64,000 nt of DNA. Origin: Lysobacter sp036697405. Its GTDB lineage: Bacteria; Pseudomonadota; Gammaproteobacteria; Xanthomonadales; Xanthomonadaceae. The position numbers and the translations under genes are program-made. Below the pieces are notes generated by a model. It worked only from the letters and a program-made list of their open reading frames with translations. It had not been told where the DNA came from and searched no databases. Where the stretch lies: contig NZ_JBAHWA010000001.1 in NCBI RefSeq assembly GCF_036697405.1, forward strand, positions 372,001 to 436,000, read 5' to 3'. This document shows positions 1 through 9,079 of this stretch, one piece after another (the first letter of the stretch is position 1; each line of letters starts with the position of its first letter).

Positions 1-232
1 CATGCCCGACTGAAGGAGGCGCCCGAACCGAACCGAGGAAGACCGCCAATTCTCGGCTCATTGACGCTCGATTTCTAAACCGCCATGCCGAAACCGAGAC
101 GCCAAGCAGTCGACCTCAAAACCAATCGAGCGGAGCGCCTCGAGGAGACGGGCACCTCGGCCAGGTCCTGGACGCCAAGCGGGCGGCTGCCGCAATGACC
201 TCGTTCGGCGACTAGCCAAGGCCCGCGCGTGC
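1..232. other. left edge, no supported gene
   Basis: No reading frame here has a convincing start, ribosome site and protein-like composition. It lies downstream of the Rhs/immunity pair on the minus strand, a place where displaced toxin or immunity remnants often accumulate, but I recognise none. Confidence 0.4.
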
Positions 233-451
233 TCAATGCGGCAGGTCGACCACCGTTCTTCCGTCGCTCTGGCAGGCTATCAGTACTTCGTAGGCGTCCT
301 TCTCGCTCAGTTGCGCCTTGGCGGCTTCTTCTTCGCTGATCTCGGCTTCCTGATATCGGATGTTCATCTCGCCGGCGTCGTACTGGATATAAAGCTTGCC
401 TGAGCGCCGGATAATGATTACGCCAAAGCCATTGAAGACATCTTCGCTCAT
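233..451 (-). CDS. putative immunity protein of the Rhs toxin
   Basis: Small acidic protein of 72 residues beginning MSEDVFNGFG. A longer frame continues upstream, but the ATG at 451 fits best because it overlaps the stop of the Rhs gene in an ATGA junction (448-451), which usually means translational coupling. Position directly after a polymorphic-toxin C-terminus, small size and charge are what is expected of a cognate immunity protein. It has no signal peptide or membrane segment, so the toxin's target is probably cytoplasmic. The family is not recognised; function is inferred from context only. Confidence 0.6.
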   Translation of the reverse strand: MSEDVFNGFGVIIIRRSGKLYIQYDAGEMNIRYQEAEISEEEAAKAQLSEKDAYEVLIACQSDGRTVVDLPH

Positions 452-3400
452 GGTTTCGTCCCGATTGGAGTTGTAGTGAAGCCCCCGAGGGGGACCTGAT
501 CGATGGTGGCCTCGGGTATTCCTCCGCCGGTATACCCACCGGGTTTCCATAGCCCGTCCCATGCGCCGATTTCATTGCCGCTCGGCATGCGCAGCCCGGT
601 TGGCGAGGGTATGTCGATACGTACCGGCGTCTTGCCCAAATCACCAGGGTTGAGTTTCAGCAAACGCTCCAGCTCATCGACATCGCCGTTGGCCTTCGCG
701 ATGAGATCGTCGGCCACCGACTTGGGCATGACGAACTGACCGCCCGGAGGACCCAGTTCAAGACGCTTTGGATCCACGCCCCATGCGATCTTCGATACGG
801 GACCCGCGAACATGGCCAGGTGCGAATCAATGTAGTCCTTCGGAAGGTATTGCTCCGGCTTGAGTCGATTGGGCTTGGGAACCCCAACGATCGACGCGTC
901 GGTGTGCCCTGCAAGATATGGCGCTCGCGCGAACCTGCCTCTTGCGTCTATCCATTGTCCTCGACTGTTTCTCCGGACAGCGGGCCCGCAAGCCAGGCCC
1001 AGCGGATCGGCCCAGGCGATGGCGTTTCTTGCGTATTCATAGACGCCGAGACCTCCCGCCAGCTTGATCGGGTCCTGGCTTACGAAGCTGCCGGTAGCCG
1101 GATCGAAGTACCTGTAGCGATTGTAGTGGAGGCCTGTTTCAGCATCCAGGTACTGCCCCTGGAATCGGATCGGTTGGTCGATCCGCGAAACGTGATGCGT
1201 CTCGACGGCACCCCAAGCGCTGTAGCTCGCGCCCCACAAGACATCGCCATCACCGTCCGTGACCCTGGTGGGACAGCCATTGACGTCGTTGTGGAAGTAG
1301 GCGACGGAACGCGGCCTCATCGCGGATGCCGCGCCGGGAGGCCCGTTGTTTCGGCCGCCCTCGATCAATACCAGCGGATCGAACGTCCCAGGCCGGTAAA
1401 CGTACTCACGTGCCATTGGATGCAGGGCCTTGAGCGCCTGCAGCCGTTTGCGCGCCGCGAAGAAATCGACGACGTTGCCATCGACGGTCGGTTCGCGCGT
1501 GCAGTCGCTCGTGTCGGCATTGCTTTGCGTGACTTCGGAAAGCAACGCATCGCCATCCCAGAAAAACCAGATCGTTTCGGCAGGGTTGCGCTTGAATACA
1601 CGCCGACCGATCGGATCGTAGCCGTATGTGGTGTTCCGGTCTTCGCGCCCATCGCTTTGCCAACAGCTTTCGACCAGGCGTTGGCTCGCGTCCCATACAA
1701 GTTTCAGCGCCGGGCACCCGGCCTCGCTTGAATGCTCGCGCCTGACCAGGTTTCCGGCGCGGTCGAATACATAGTGCAACCCCTCGAAGTCACCTTCGCG
1801 AGCCCAGGAATCCGGGGCGGGATCGCCGCCAACGACTTGCTTCATTTGCACTTCGCTGATGCGAGTTCGCAGGCGGTCGCCAGCGGGATCGTTTAGCCAG
1901 CGAGTCAGCTTTCCGAGCGGATTCGTGTGCTCGAGCACGTGCCCCATCGGGTCGTAGGTATAGCGGTCGATGCCGTACTGGCTGTCGGTACGACTGGTGA
2001 GATTTCCGGCACGGTCGTAGTCATACCTGCTGTCGAACAGCGGCGCATGGCCCTTCGTTACCGCCTGCGAGCTGAGCAAGCCGTCGGCGTTGTAGCTAAG
2101 CGTCCGCGTCAGCATCGGACTGAGCCGTTCTATTACCGCCTGGCCGAGCGCATCGCGCGTGACGGTGATCGGTGGCGCGTCGTTGATCGCGATGCTGCTT
2201 GGCTGGTTGATCGAGTCGTACTGGACCACCACCGTGTTGCCGGCGGCGGTACGTCTCTCGATACGGTTTCCGACCGCATCGTAGACATGGTCGATCGCGA
2301 AGCCGTTCTGAACCTCCTGCAGCAAGCGGCCTTCGATATCGAAGCGACGCTGCACATGACTTGTCGCGTTGCGGAGCTCGACCAGTCGTCCTGCCTTGTC
2401 GTACTTGAATGTCTCGCGCGTTCTCTTCGACGAGTCGCCGACATCCGCCCAGGTCTTCTGGGTGATGCGCCCGAGCGCATCGGTTTCGAACGCGATGACC
2501 CGGCCCAGCGGATCGATGCTACGGCGAAGACGATCGGAGGCGTCATGTTCGTAGCGGCGCGACTGCCCCCAATAGTCGATCTCCTCGATGATGCGGCCCA
2601 GCGGATCTCGTACGAGCCGGTAGGTTTCGCCGCGCTGATTCACTACGCTGGCGATCTGCTCCTCGGTGTCGTAGGTAAAGGCGACGCTGTTGCCGTCGGG
2701 CTGGACGCGTCTGGAGACCCGGCCGATGCCGCAATACTCGATCCTGGTTCTGCCGCCGCTCTCATCGACATAAGCGGTGAGTTGGTCCTCGGCATCGTAC
2801 TCGCAGCTGATGCTGCCGCCGCCCGGTGTGGCGACGGTGAGCAGCCGCCCTTTCCGATCGTAGCCGTATGCGGTGCGGCGACCGGCCGCATCCGTGAGTC
2901 CCTGCAGACGCCCTAGGGCGTCATGCTCGAACCGGCTGACCTGGCCGAGCGCATCGGTGATGCGCCGCAGTTGGCCGTGGCGATCGAAGGCGAGCCGGGT
3001 GATCGCGCCGATCGGATTGACGTGCGCGACCAGTTGGCCGGCCGCGTCATAGTCGTAACGCGAGGTTGCGCCCAGCGGCGTGGTTTGTTGCAGCAGCAAG
3101 CCCTGTGCGTCCCAGGCATGCGACCACGCCGCCCCACCTGGATCGGTCACGACCAAGGGGCGATCGTCTTCATCGTACTCGGTCTGCAGCGTGCTGCCGT
3201 CAGGTCGTGTCAGCTTGAGCAGATTGCCGTGCGCGTCATAAGCGAACTCGGTGCGCAGCCCCATCGGATCGACCACCGCGGTGGTGCGGCCGACTTCGTC
3301 GTACTCGAACACGGTGACGCCGTCGAGCGGATCGATCTCGCATAGCGGCAAATTGTTCTCGTCGAACTTGACGACGGTGACGTGGCCGAGCGAATCGGTG

Positions 3401-4848
3401 ATCTGGGTCTCGTTGAGCAGGGCATCGTAGCGGAACCTGTAGTCGTACAGGCCGCCATCTCCCCAGGCGTGCAGAACACGCCATTGATCGTCGTAGGCAT
3501 AGTGGAACGACAGGCCGACGCGGTCGGTGTGGCGCAGCATCCGGTGGTGGGCGTACTCGAAGGTAAGCGCGGCGCCCAGCGCGTCGATGGCGGCGGCCAA
3601 GTCGTCATCGCCGCTATAGTCATAGCGGACCAGGGCATGGTTAAGGCCGGTGACGGGGTCATGCAACTGCAGCGACCGGATCAGCCCCCCACGCGCTTGC
3701 ACGTCGATATAGCGGCCTTGCAGTACCTGCCCGGAATCGGGATCCACGCTGCCGTTTTCGACGATGCGGACGAGTTCTCCATCCTGACGCTCGAATCGCC
3801 AGTAGTTGCCGCACAGATCTTCGATGCGCTGGATCGGCAGTGATTGCGCCGTCAACACGCTGAGGTTGGCGGCCGGACGCGCGAACGCGTAACGCAGGCC
3901 GTCCTTGGTGCGGACCAACCACTCCTCGCCCTGCGCATACAGACGCGCCCCGTCGACGAACTCGCGTACCGCGTGCTCCAGCCCTGGCGCGTTGGGGGCC
4001 TGCGGGAACACCGCCACGCCTTCGCCGCCGTGGAACAGCACGCTGCCGTCGGCGTCCAGCTCCAACCGGATATCGGCCGGGGTCTCCCAGCCGTGGCCGC
4101 AGGCGCCGGCATGGTCGTTGTTGGAGCCGTACTCGCGCGTCCACGCCAAGGGCAGGCGGCCGGGAACGACGAAGTCCTCGTGCGTCACCGAGACGCTGCC
4201 GCTGCGGATGTCGACCGGCTCGGCACGCAGCACCTTGCACTTGAGGAAGCCCGGCTTCATGTTGCCGAACACCTTCTGCCGCAGCTTCTTGAACGCCAGG
4301 CCGCCGCGCTTGAACACCGGCCCCAGCAGCTTGAACAGGCCCTTCATCGCCATCGCCATCAGCGAAATCGTCGGCGGACCGCCGACATTGACGTTGGTGG
4401 GAATGGCCAGGTTCACCGCGGTGGGCAGGGTCAGCGCCATCTTCGGTTTCTTGGGCTTGCGGATCCGGAACGGCGGCACCATGCCGACCACGTTGCAATC
4501 CAGCACCGGCATGGCCAGCTTGGAGAAAGGGTCGCCGTCGGCCGACACGGTCATGCTGCCCATGAACAGCTCGTCGTCGGTCTGCGGACCGGTCGGCAGC
4601 TTGGGCAGGAAGGCCGGGTGGTAGGCGCCCATCGGGATGTGCAGGTTCAGCCCGCCGGTGCCGGCGGTGGCGCGCTTGATGCCGTTGACGTGCACGGTGC
4701 CGCCCAGGAAGGGCAGGTAGTCGAACGGGTCCAGCACGATGCCGATATGCGGCGTCGGCAAAGGCACCGGCAACGGCACCGGCGGGAACACGTACATGTG
4801 GATATCGATCCCGAGCTGCGGGTCGAAGTGCTTCGCGGCGATGGTCAT
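448..4848 (-). CDS. T6SS PAAR-like/Rhs polymorphic toxin
   Basis: Protein of 1,466 residues. Residues 1-about 180 are a Pro/Gly-rich PAAR-like head that would cap the VgrG spike. From about 205 an Rhs shell begins and dozens of YD-type repeats follow (motifs such as YDAAGQL, YDRAGNL). The shell ends at the conserved Rhs boundary, RYRYFDPATGSF then DPLGL, near residue 1285. The last ~180 residues are the variable toxin, with the pattern MPSGNE, WKPGGYTGGG and PEATID; this may be an ADP-ribosyltransferase-like polymorphic toxin domain, but that is a weak inference. By family knowledge, Rhs shells encapsulate and self-cleave around the toxin. The gene follows vgrG and a TPR-type gene on the same strand and overlaps the immunity candidate by 4 bp. 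Confidence 0.88.
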   Translation of the reverse strand: MTIAAKHFDPQLGIDIHMYVFPPVPLPVPLPTPHIGIVLDPFDYLPFLGGTVHVNGIKRATAGTGGLNLHIPMGAYHPAFLPKLPTGPQTDDELFMGSMTVSADGDPFSKLAMPVLDCNVVGMVPPFRIRKPKKPKMALTLPTAVNLAIPTNVNVGGPPTISLMAMAMKGLFKLLGPVFKRGGLAFKKLRQKVFGNMKPGFLKCKVLRAEPVDIRSGSVSVTHEDFVVPGRLPLAWTREYGSNNDHAGACGHGWETPADIRLELDADGSVLFHGGEGVAVFPQAPNAPGLEHAVREFVDGARLYAQGEEWLVRTKDGLRYAFARPAANLSVLTAQSLPIQRIEDLCGNYWRFERQDGELVRIVENGSVDPDSGQVLQGRYIDVQARGGLIRSLQLHDPVTGLNHALVRYDYSGDDDLAAAIDALGAALTFEYAHHRMLRHTDRVGLSFHYAYDDQWRVLHAWGDGGLYDYRFRYDALLNETQITDSLGHVTVVKFDENNLPLCEIDPLDGVTVFEYDEVGRTTAVVDPMGLRTEFAYDAHGNLLKLTRPDGSTLQTEYDEDDRPLVVTDPGGAAWSHAWDAQGLLLQQTTPLGATSRYDYDAAGQLVAHVNPIGAITRLAFDRHGQLRRITDALGQVSRFEHDALGRLQGLTDAAGRRTAYGYDRKGRLLTVATPGGGSISCEYDAEDQLTAYVDESGGRTRIEYCGIGRVSRRVQPDGNSVAFTYDTEEQIASVVNQRGETYRLVRDPLGRIIEEIDYWGQSRRYEHDASDRLRRSIDPLGRVIAFETDALGRITQKTWADVGDSSKRTRETFKYDKAGRLVELRNATSHVQRRFDIEGRLLQEVQNGFAIDHVYDAVGNRIERRTAAGNTVVVQYDSINQPSSIAINDAPPITVTRDALGQAVIERLSPMLTRTLSYNADGLLSSQAVTKGHAPLFDSRYDYDRAGNLTSRTDSQYGIDRYTYDPMGHVLEHTNPLGKLTRWLNDPAGDRLRTRISEVQMKQVVGGDPAPDSWAREGDFEGLHYVFDRAGNLVRREHSSEAGCPALKLVWDASQRLVESCWQSDGREDRNTTYGYDPIGRRVFKRNPAETIWFFWDGDALLSEVTQSNADTSDCTREPTVDGNVVDFFAARKRLQALKALHPMAREYVYRPGTFDPLVLIEGGRNNGPPGAASAMRPRSVAYFHNDVNGCPTRVTDGDGDVLWGASYSAWGAVETHHVSRIDQPIRFQGQYLDAETGLHYNRYRYFDPATGSFVSQDPIKLAGGLGVYEYARNAIAWADPLGLACGPAVRRNSRGQWIDARGRFARAPYLAGHTDASIVGVPKPNRLKPEQYLPKDYIDSHLAMFAGPVSKIAWGVDPKRLELGPPGGQFVMPKSVADDLIAKANGDVDELERLLKLNPGDLGKTPVRIDIPSPTGLRMPSGNEIGAWDGLWKPGGYTGGGIPEATIDQVPLGGFTTTPIGTKP

Positions 4849-4879
4849 GCGGGTCGCTCCTTCAACCTCTGCGGCGGGC

Positions 4880-5008
4880 CTACAGCGCGCTTTTCAATGC
4901 GCGAAGAAACGCACGCGCCTCATTGCTGCTGTCGTGACCAAGCCAGTACACCAAGGCCATGGCCACCAGGGTCGCGATCACCAGGATCGCGATATTGCGT
5001 CGACTCAT
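4880..5008 (-). CDS. 42-residue single-pass membrane protein
   Basis: A short gene that length filters would miss. It starts MSRRNIAILVIATLVAMALV, giving a basic N-terminus followed by one hydrophobic segment (about residues 6-24), then a short polar tail ending ALKSAL. Its ATG overlaps the stop of the upstream TPR-type gene in an ATGA junction (5005-5008), and it ends 31 bp before the Rhs start. The coupling and clean membrane topology argue that it is real. Function is unknown; it could aid effector loading or be an inner-membrane partner of the Rhs PAAR-like head. The family is not recognised. Confidence 0.6.
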   Translation of the reverse strand: MSRRNIAILVIATLVAMALVYWLGHDSSNEARAFLRALKSAL

Positions 5009-6636
5009 GCTGCGCTCTCCGCTGGCGCCGGCAGCGGAGCGGAACGAGCAGGCGCGGAGGGATCGGTGAGCTCGCTCGCATCAGGCAGCACTCCGAACGG
5101 GGGCGGCGAACTCCACTCGGCCATATCCTTGTCGAGCGGATGCTTCACATCCGGCAAGCCGTTCCAGCCCGGATGAAGGAAATCGCGGCCCACCGCCACC
5201 AGCTTGCGGAAGAAAACGTCCCCGCGAGCGATCAACGCCTCCCGTTCCTCGCATAGCTTGGCAAAGACCGCTTCGAGCTTGGCTTCGAGCAGGAGATCGA
5301 GCTTCGTCAATTCCTGTGGCGAGGGGTTGGGACCCAGCTGCGAGGCTTTCGCCTCCATGTCCTTGTGCGTGACGGCGACGGAGTCCTGGTAGCGGGTGGC
5401 CGCGCGCTCGATCTTTTCCGTGCGCGAGGCGTCCTGCAGGCGCAGCAGGTCCTGCAACAGCAGCGGAAACGTCGTGGCCGCACGGTCTTCGGCCGACAAC
5501 GGCTTGGCTTCGCCGATCGCTTGCAAACCGTGGTCGAGCGCGGCCTGGCGCTGCCCGTCCTTGGCGTAGCAATACGCCGCCATGCGCAAGCCCTCCATCA
5601 CGAACAATACGTTGGGGATGCGCCTGGCGGCCTCCACCGCCTGCTTGTACGCCTGGGCGGCCTGCGCGTACTGACCGGCCGAAAGCCAGGCGCCGGCCTC
5701 GCCGAACCATGTCTGCAGCACCAGCGTGCCGCCGGCGGGATGTTGCGCCGCCTCCGCGCGCGTGGCGCATTCGCGCGCGAGACGATAGCGCTTGATCGCA
5801 TCGCCCTGCTGCTTTTCCTTGAGGTGGGCGCCGGCGACGGCCATGTGCAGGACTACCTGCTGGTCGTGCCATCGCTCGGCTTCGCACACCTTCATCGCCT
5901 TGTCGGCGCGCAGCGAGGTTTGCGCGGCACTGCCTTTTTCCAGCGAGGTCATGACATCGGTCAGCGCCAGGCGATGCGCGACCTGCGGGCCGCTGCCGCC
6001 CGACTGCGCGGCCGTCGCCCGGGCGATGTCGAACATGTCGACCGGGGCGTCGATCACCCGCGCCGCGTTCATGTGCCGACCCGCCAGGGCTTGCCAGGCG
6101 GGATGCTCGTTCGTGTCGACGAGCGCGATACGGACGCGCGCCTGCGGCTCCCGCATTGCGGGAGCACCCAACGCCGCGCCCAGCCAAGCCTCGAACGCCT
6201 CCGCCGAAGTGACGCGTTCGGGCTCCAGTACCACGACGACGTGGCGCCAATGATCGCGGTAGTGCTCGGCGAAGGAGTTCAGCAGCGCCATGAAGCCGGC
6301 GGCGGTGTCCGCTTGTTGCTGCGAAGCCGCAGGCCAGTCCGGCTCGATGCCCTGGTCCTTCAGTGTCTGGCGGTTCTCCTCGAATCCGGTCACCAGGGTG
6401 CGCTTCAGTGCACGGCTGTAGTCCCAACTGGTTTCGAAGGGGACGTCCAGGCGCAGAAACGCATCCGGCGTGTTCCATTCGCCCGGATGCTGCTGGGCTT
6501 CGAAAAACGCGGACAGCATGCGGCGGGCATTGTCGGGCGCGCGCCATATCGCCAGGCGCAACGAGGCGTTCTCACTGGCTTCCAGCCACAGGTCACGCAG
6601 CTGTTCGAGCCGTTTTTCAACCGGACTTTTGCTCAT
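5005..6636 (-). CDS. T6SS-associated TPR-like protein, possible effector adaptor
   Basis: Soluble protein of 543 residues. Residues about 60-230 form an unknown alpha/beta region containing VVVVLEPERV and a DTNEHPAWQAL stretch. Residues about 250-400 are helical repeats of TPR type (AGAWLSAGQYAQAAQAYKQA, AAYCYAKDGQRQAALDHGLQ). The C-terminus is Pro/Ala-rich. It sits between vgrG and the Rhs effector, 16 bp from vgrG, where adaptor or chaperone genes that mount effectors on VgrG are normally found. It does not resemble the common DUF1795 or DUF2169 adaptor types as far as I can see, so the adaptor role is inference from position. Confidence 0.6.
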   Translation of the reverse strand: MSKSPVEKRLEQLRDLWLEASENASLRLAIWRAPDNARRMLSAFFEAQQHPGEWNTPDAFLRLDVPFETSWDYSRALKRTLVTGFEENRQTLKDQGIEPDWPAASQQQADTAAGFMALLNSFAEHYRDHWRHVVVVLEPERVTSAEAFEAWLGAALGAPAMREPQARVRIALVDTNEHPAWQALAGRHMNAARVIDAPVDMFDIARATAAQSGGSGPQVAHRLALTDVMTSLEKGSAAQTSLRADKAMKVCEAERWHDQQVVLHMAVAGAHLKEKQQGDAIKRYRLARECATRAEAAQHPAGGTLVLQTWFGEAGAWLSAGQYAQAAQAYKQAVEAARRIPNVLFVMEGLRMAAYCYAKDGQRQAALDHGLQAIGEAKPLSAEDRAATTFPLLLQDLLRLQDASRTEKIERAATRYQDSVAVTHKDMEAKASQLGPNPSPQELTKLDLLLEAKLEAVFAKLCEEREALIARGDVFFRKLVAVGRDFLHPGWNGLPDVKHPLDKDMAEWSSPPPFGVLPDASELTDPSAPARSAPLPAPAESAA

Positions 6637-6652
6637 CGGGTGCTACTCGCGC

Positions 6653-8905
6653 TCAGTTCAAGTCGATCTTGGCGCCGTTCACCGTCACGCCGCCGGCATT
6701 GATCTTCACCGTCGAGCCGTTGCTGGTGATGGTGATCTCGCCGTTGTTGATCTCGATGCCCGAACCGCCCACGCCCAACTTCAGCACGGCCCCGGAGCCC
6801 AGGCTCATTTCGCCGGTCGAGAACGCGGCATGGGTGCCGGTGACGCCGTGCTCGAGATTGCCGTCCACCGTCACCGAGCGGGCCCCCTTGTTGAAGTCGT
6901 CGACGGCGCCATCGACCGAACGGGCATAAGCACCGGTGACGTTGATGTTGCGGCCGCCCTGGATATTCTCGGTATGGCCCGCGGTGACGCTGCGGACGGA
7001 AGCACCGGTCACGGTCTCGCTCCAGGCGCCGGTGCGGTTGCTGGTATAGGCGCCGGTCAACGTGGTGACCAAGGGGCCGGTGATCGTTTCCGTGTAGCCC
7101 ACCGCCGGGATGGTCAGGGTCTGGCCGTTCTCGAAGGTTTCGGTCACCGCGCCGGTGACCGTCGCCGTCTGAGTCCCTTTGACGGTATTGGTGCGATTGC
7201 CGGTGACGGCGTTGGTTTCGTTGCCCTTGACGGTCTTGCTGCGATCGGCTCCGATGGTGACCGTCTGGTTGTTGGCGACATCGGTGGTCTGGTCGTTCTT
7301 GATGGTGTTGGCCTGATCGTTCAAGACCATGGTGCTCATGTTCTTCTGAGCATGCAGGTCCATGCTCTGCGAGCCGGCCGTATCGGTCATGGTGAGCGCG
7401 TTGTAGCCTTCGCCCTTGACCGTCTTGGACTTGATGCCGCTGACCTCGCCGCCGTGCGGGCGCGGGTTGTCCTCGTTGTAGACCCGCCCGACGATCAGCG
7501 GACGGTCGGGATCGCCGTCCAGGAAATCCACCACGACCTCCTGACCGATGCGCGGGGCCGATACGCCGCCCATGCCTTCGCCGGCCCAGGGGTTGGAGAC
7601 GCGCACCCAGCACGAGCTCTTGTCGTTGAATTCGCCCTGGCGGTCCCAGTGGAACTGCACCTTCACGCGGCCGTACTTGTCCTCGTAGATCTCCTCGCCC
7701 GGGGGGCCGACCACGGTCGCGGTCTGCGGGCCGGGCATCGGCTTCTGCTGGGTGACGCGCTGCGGGCGGAACGGGATCTTGCGTCGCAGGCTGATCACGC
7801 GGCTGCGATAGTTCAGCCCTTCGGCGCGACCGAGGTCGTCGGAGAAATTATTCTCGGCCTCGTGGTTCACGCCGACGACGAAGAAGCTGCGTTCGCCCGC
7901 ATCGGCTTCCGCATGCTCGAAGTGCCCATCCAGCACGAAGTAGCGGCCCGCGGCCAGGTTGCGATGATCGCCTGCGCCCTGGAACACCTTGGTCGGCCAG
8001 GCCAGTTCCTGCGCGCGGATTTCCGCCAGATCGTCGCCCGCCGTGGTCGAGTCGAAGCGCGCCGAACCGCTGTAGGTGTAGCGCTCGAAGGTGGGAAGAA
8101 GACCGCGCGGCACCTCCAGCGGACGTTGCCCGGAAAGCGCCTTGCTGCCGGCCTTGGGATTGCTCTTGAAGTCGAAGGTCTTGTTCGATTCCACCGTGGC
8201 GGTGACGGTCCTGCGCGCCTCCCACAGGTCCAGGCAGCGTTCGTTGAGCAGGCCCTCGTCGCCATGGAAGCGCACGGGCGCGCGGCATTCGATCTGTTCG
8301 CATCGCGTGGAATCGTCCAGCAGCATCATGCGATGCCCATCGTCGGCGTCGTGCGTGAAGTAGTACCAGATGCCGGCGTCCTCCAGCAGCCGCGACACGA
8401 AGGCGAAATCCGACTCGTTGTACTGGACGCAGTAGGGCAGCTTGCGGTACTTGCCTTCTTCCACCACGAACTTGTACGCGGCGAAGTCCGAGTAGCCGCC
8501 GAAGACCTCTTCGACGATTTCCACCACCGTCTTGTCCTGGAAGATGCGGCAATTGCTGGTGTAGTCGAGGAAGGAGAACCAAGGGGAGACCGTGGCGGAG
8601 TAGTTGGTGAGCCCGTCGTCGGTGCCAAGGCGCGCGAACTCCTTCACGTAGCCGTGGAAATGGCGATCGCCGAAATCGGTCCGCAGGCTCAACAGCAGCG
8701 GGTGGCCCACCACCTCCTTCAGCTCGATGCGGGCATCGGTGGAGATCAGTTCCACCTGGAACTCGAAGGGGTTGGATACGGTCTCCGTTCCCTTCAGCTT
8801 TCGCACAGCGAAGGGTTCCGGCTCTATCGCGCTCTTGACCCGCAGCAGACGCGCGTCCTGATTGAGTTCGACCACCTTGCCAAACATTTCACTGTATCCG
8901 TACAC
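6653..8905 (-). CDS. vgrG: T6SS spike protein VgrG
   Basis: Forms the trimeric puncturing spike of the T6SS tail. The protein has 750 residues. The N-terminal gp27-like part (about 20-400) includes the Vgr hallmarks FEFQVELIS, FHGYVKEF and SRLLEDAGIWYYF. The gp5/OB-fold part carries FPPR-like and HWDRQGEFNDKSSCWVRV signatures and IGQEVVVDFLDGDPDRPLIVGRVYN. The C-terminus is a Thr/Val-rich beta-helix of repeating short strands ending GAKIDLN, with no added enzymatic extension, so toxicity must come from bound effectors such as the downstream Rhs. An alternative start at the second Met (8887) is possible. Same strand as the T6SS genes upstream. Confidence 0.95.
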   Translation of the reverse strand: MYGYSEMFGKVVELNQDARLLRVKSAIEPEPFAVRKLKGTETVSNPFEFQVELISTDARIELKEVVGHPLLLSLRTDFGDRHFHGYVKEFARLGTDDGLTNYSATVSPWFSFLDYTSNCRIFQDKTVVEIVEEVFGGYSDFAAYKFVVEEGKYRKLPYCVQYNESDFAFVSRLLEDAGIWYYFTHDADDGHRMMLLDDSTRCEQIECRAPVRFHGDEGLLNERCLDLWEARRTVTATVESNKTFDFKSNPKAGSKALSGQRPLEVPRGLLPTFERYTYSGSARFDSTTAGDDLAEIRAQELAWPTKVFQGAGDHRNLAAGRYFVLDGHFEHAEADAGERSFFVVGVNHEAENNFSDDLGRAEGLNYRSRVISLRRKIPFRPQRVTQQKPMPGPQTATVVGPPGEEIYEDKYGRVKVQFHWDRQGEFNDKSSCWVRVSNPWAGEGMGGVSAPRIGQEVVVDFLDGDPDRPLIVGRVYNEDNPRPHGGEVSGIKSKTVKGEGYNALTMTDTAGSQSMDLHAQKNMSTMVLNDQANTIKNDQTTDVANNQTVTIGADRSKTVKGNETNAVTGNRTNTVKGTQTATVTGAVTETFENGQTLTIPAVGYTETITGPLVTTLTGAYTSNRTGAWSETVTGASVRSVTAGHTENIQGGRNINVTGAYARSVDGAVDDFNKGARSVTVDGNLEHGVTGTHAAFSTGEMSLGSGAVLKLGVGGSGIEINNGEITITSNGSTVKINAGGVTVNGAKIDLN

Positions 8906-9079
8906 AGGTTCGTCCTCGTGGCTCTGGCGACCCGATCCAGGCCGCCGTGTTTTACCGCATTGAATTCAAGTTGGAGTACTTAAGTCATCGTGAAGCGGTT
9001 GAAGCTGTGGGTCCGGTGCTGCACGACCATCCTTGTGGAGCGGTATCCAATAGCGATCTGTTCATGTTGCCCATGCACT

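Noticed and set aside
1000..4200. Repeated YD-coding units as a CRISPR or DNA tandem array
   Set aside because: The repeats are protein-level Rhs repeats with divergent DNA, no constant repeat or spacer.
6653..7400. Thr/Val-rich repeats at the vgrG 3' end as a separate toxin
   Set aside because: This is the normal beta-helix of the VgrG needle, with no enzymatic domain.
6470..8983. 837-residue plus-strand ORF opposite vgrG
   Set aside because: Antisense shadow; vgrG has strong family signatures on the other strand.
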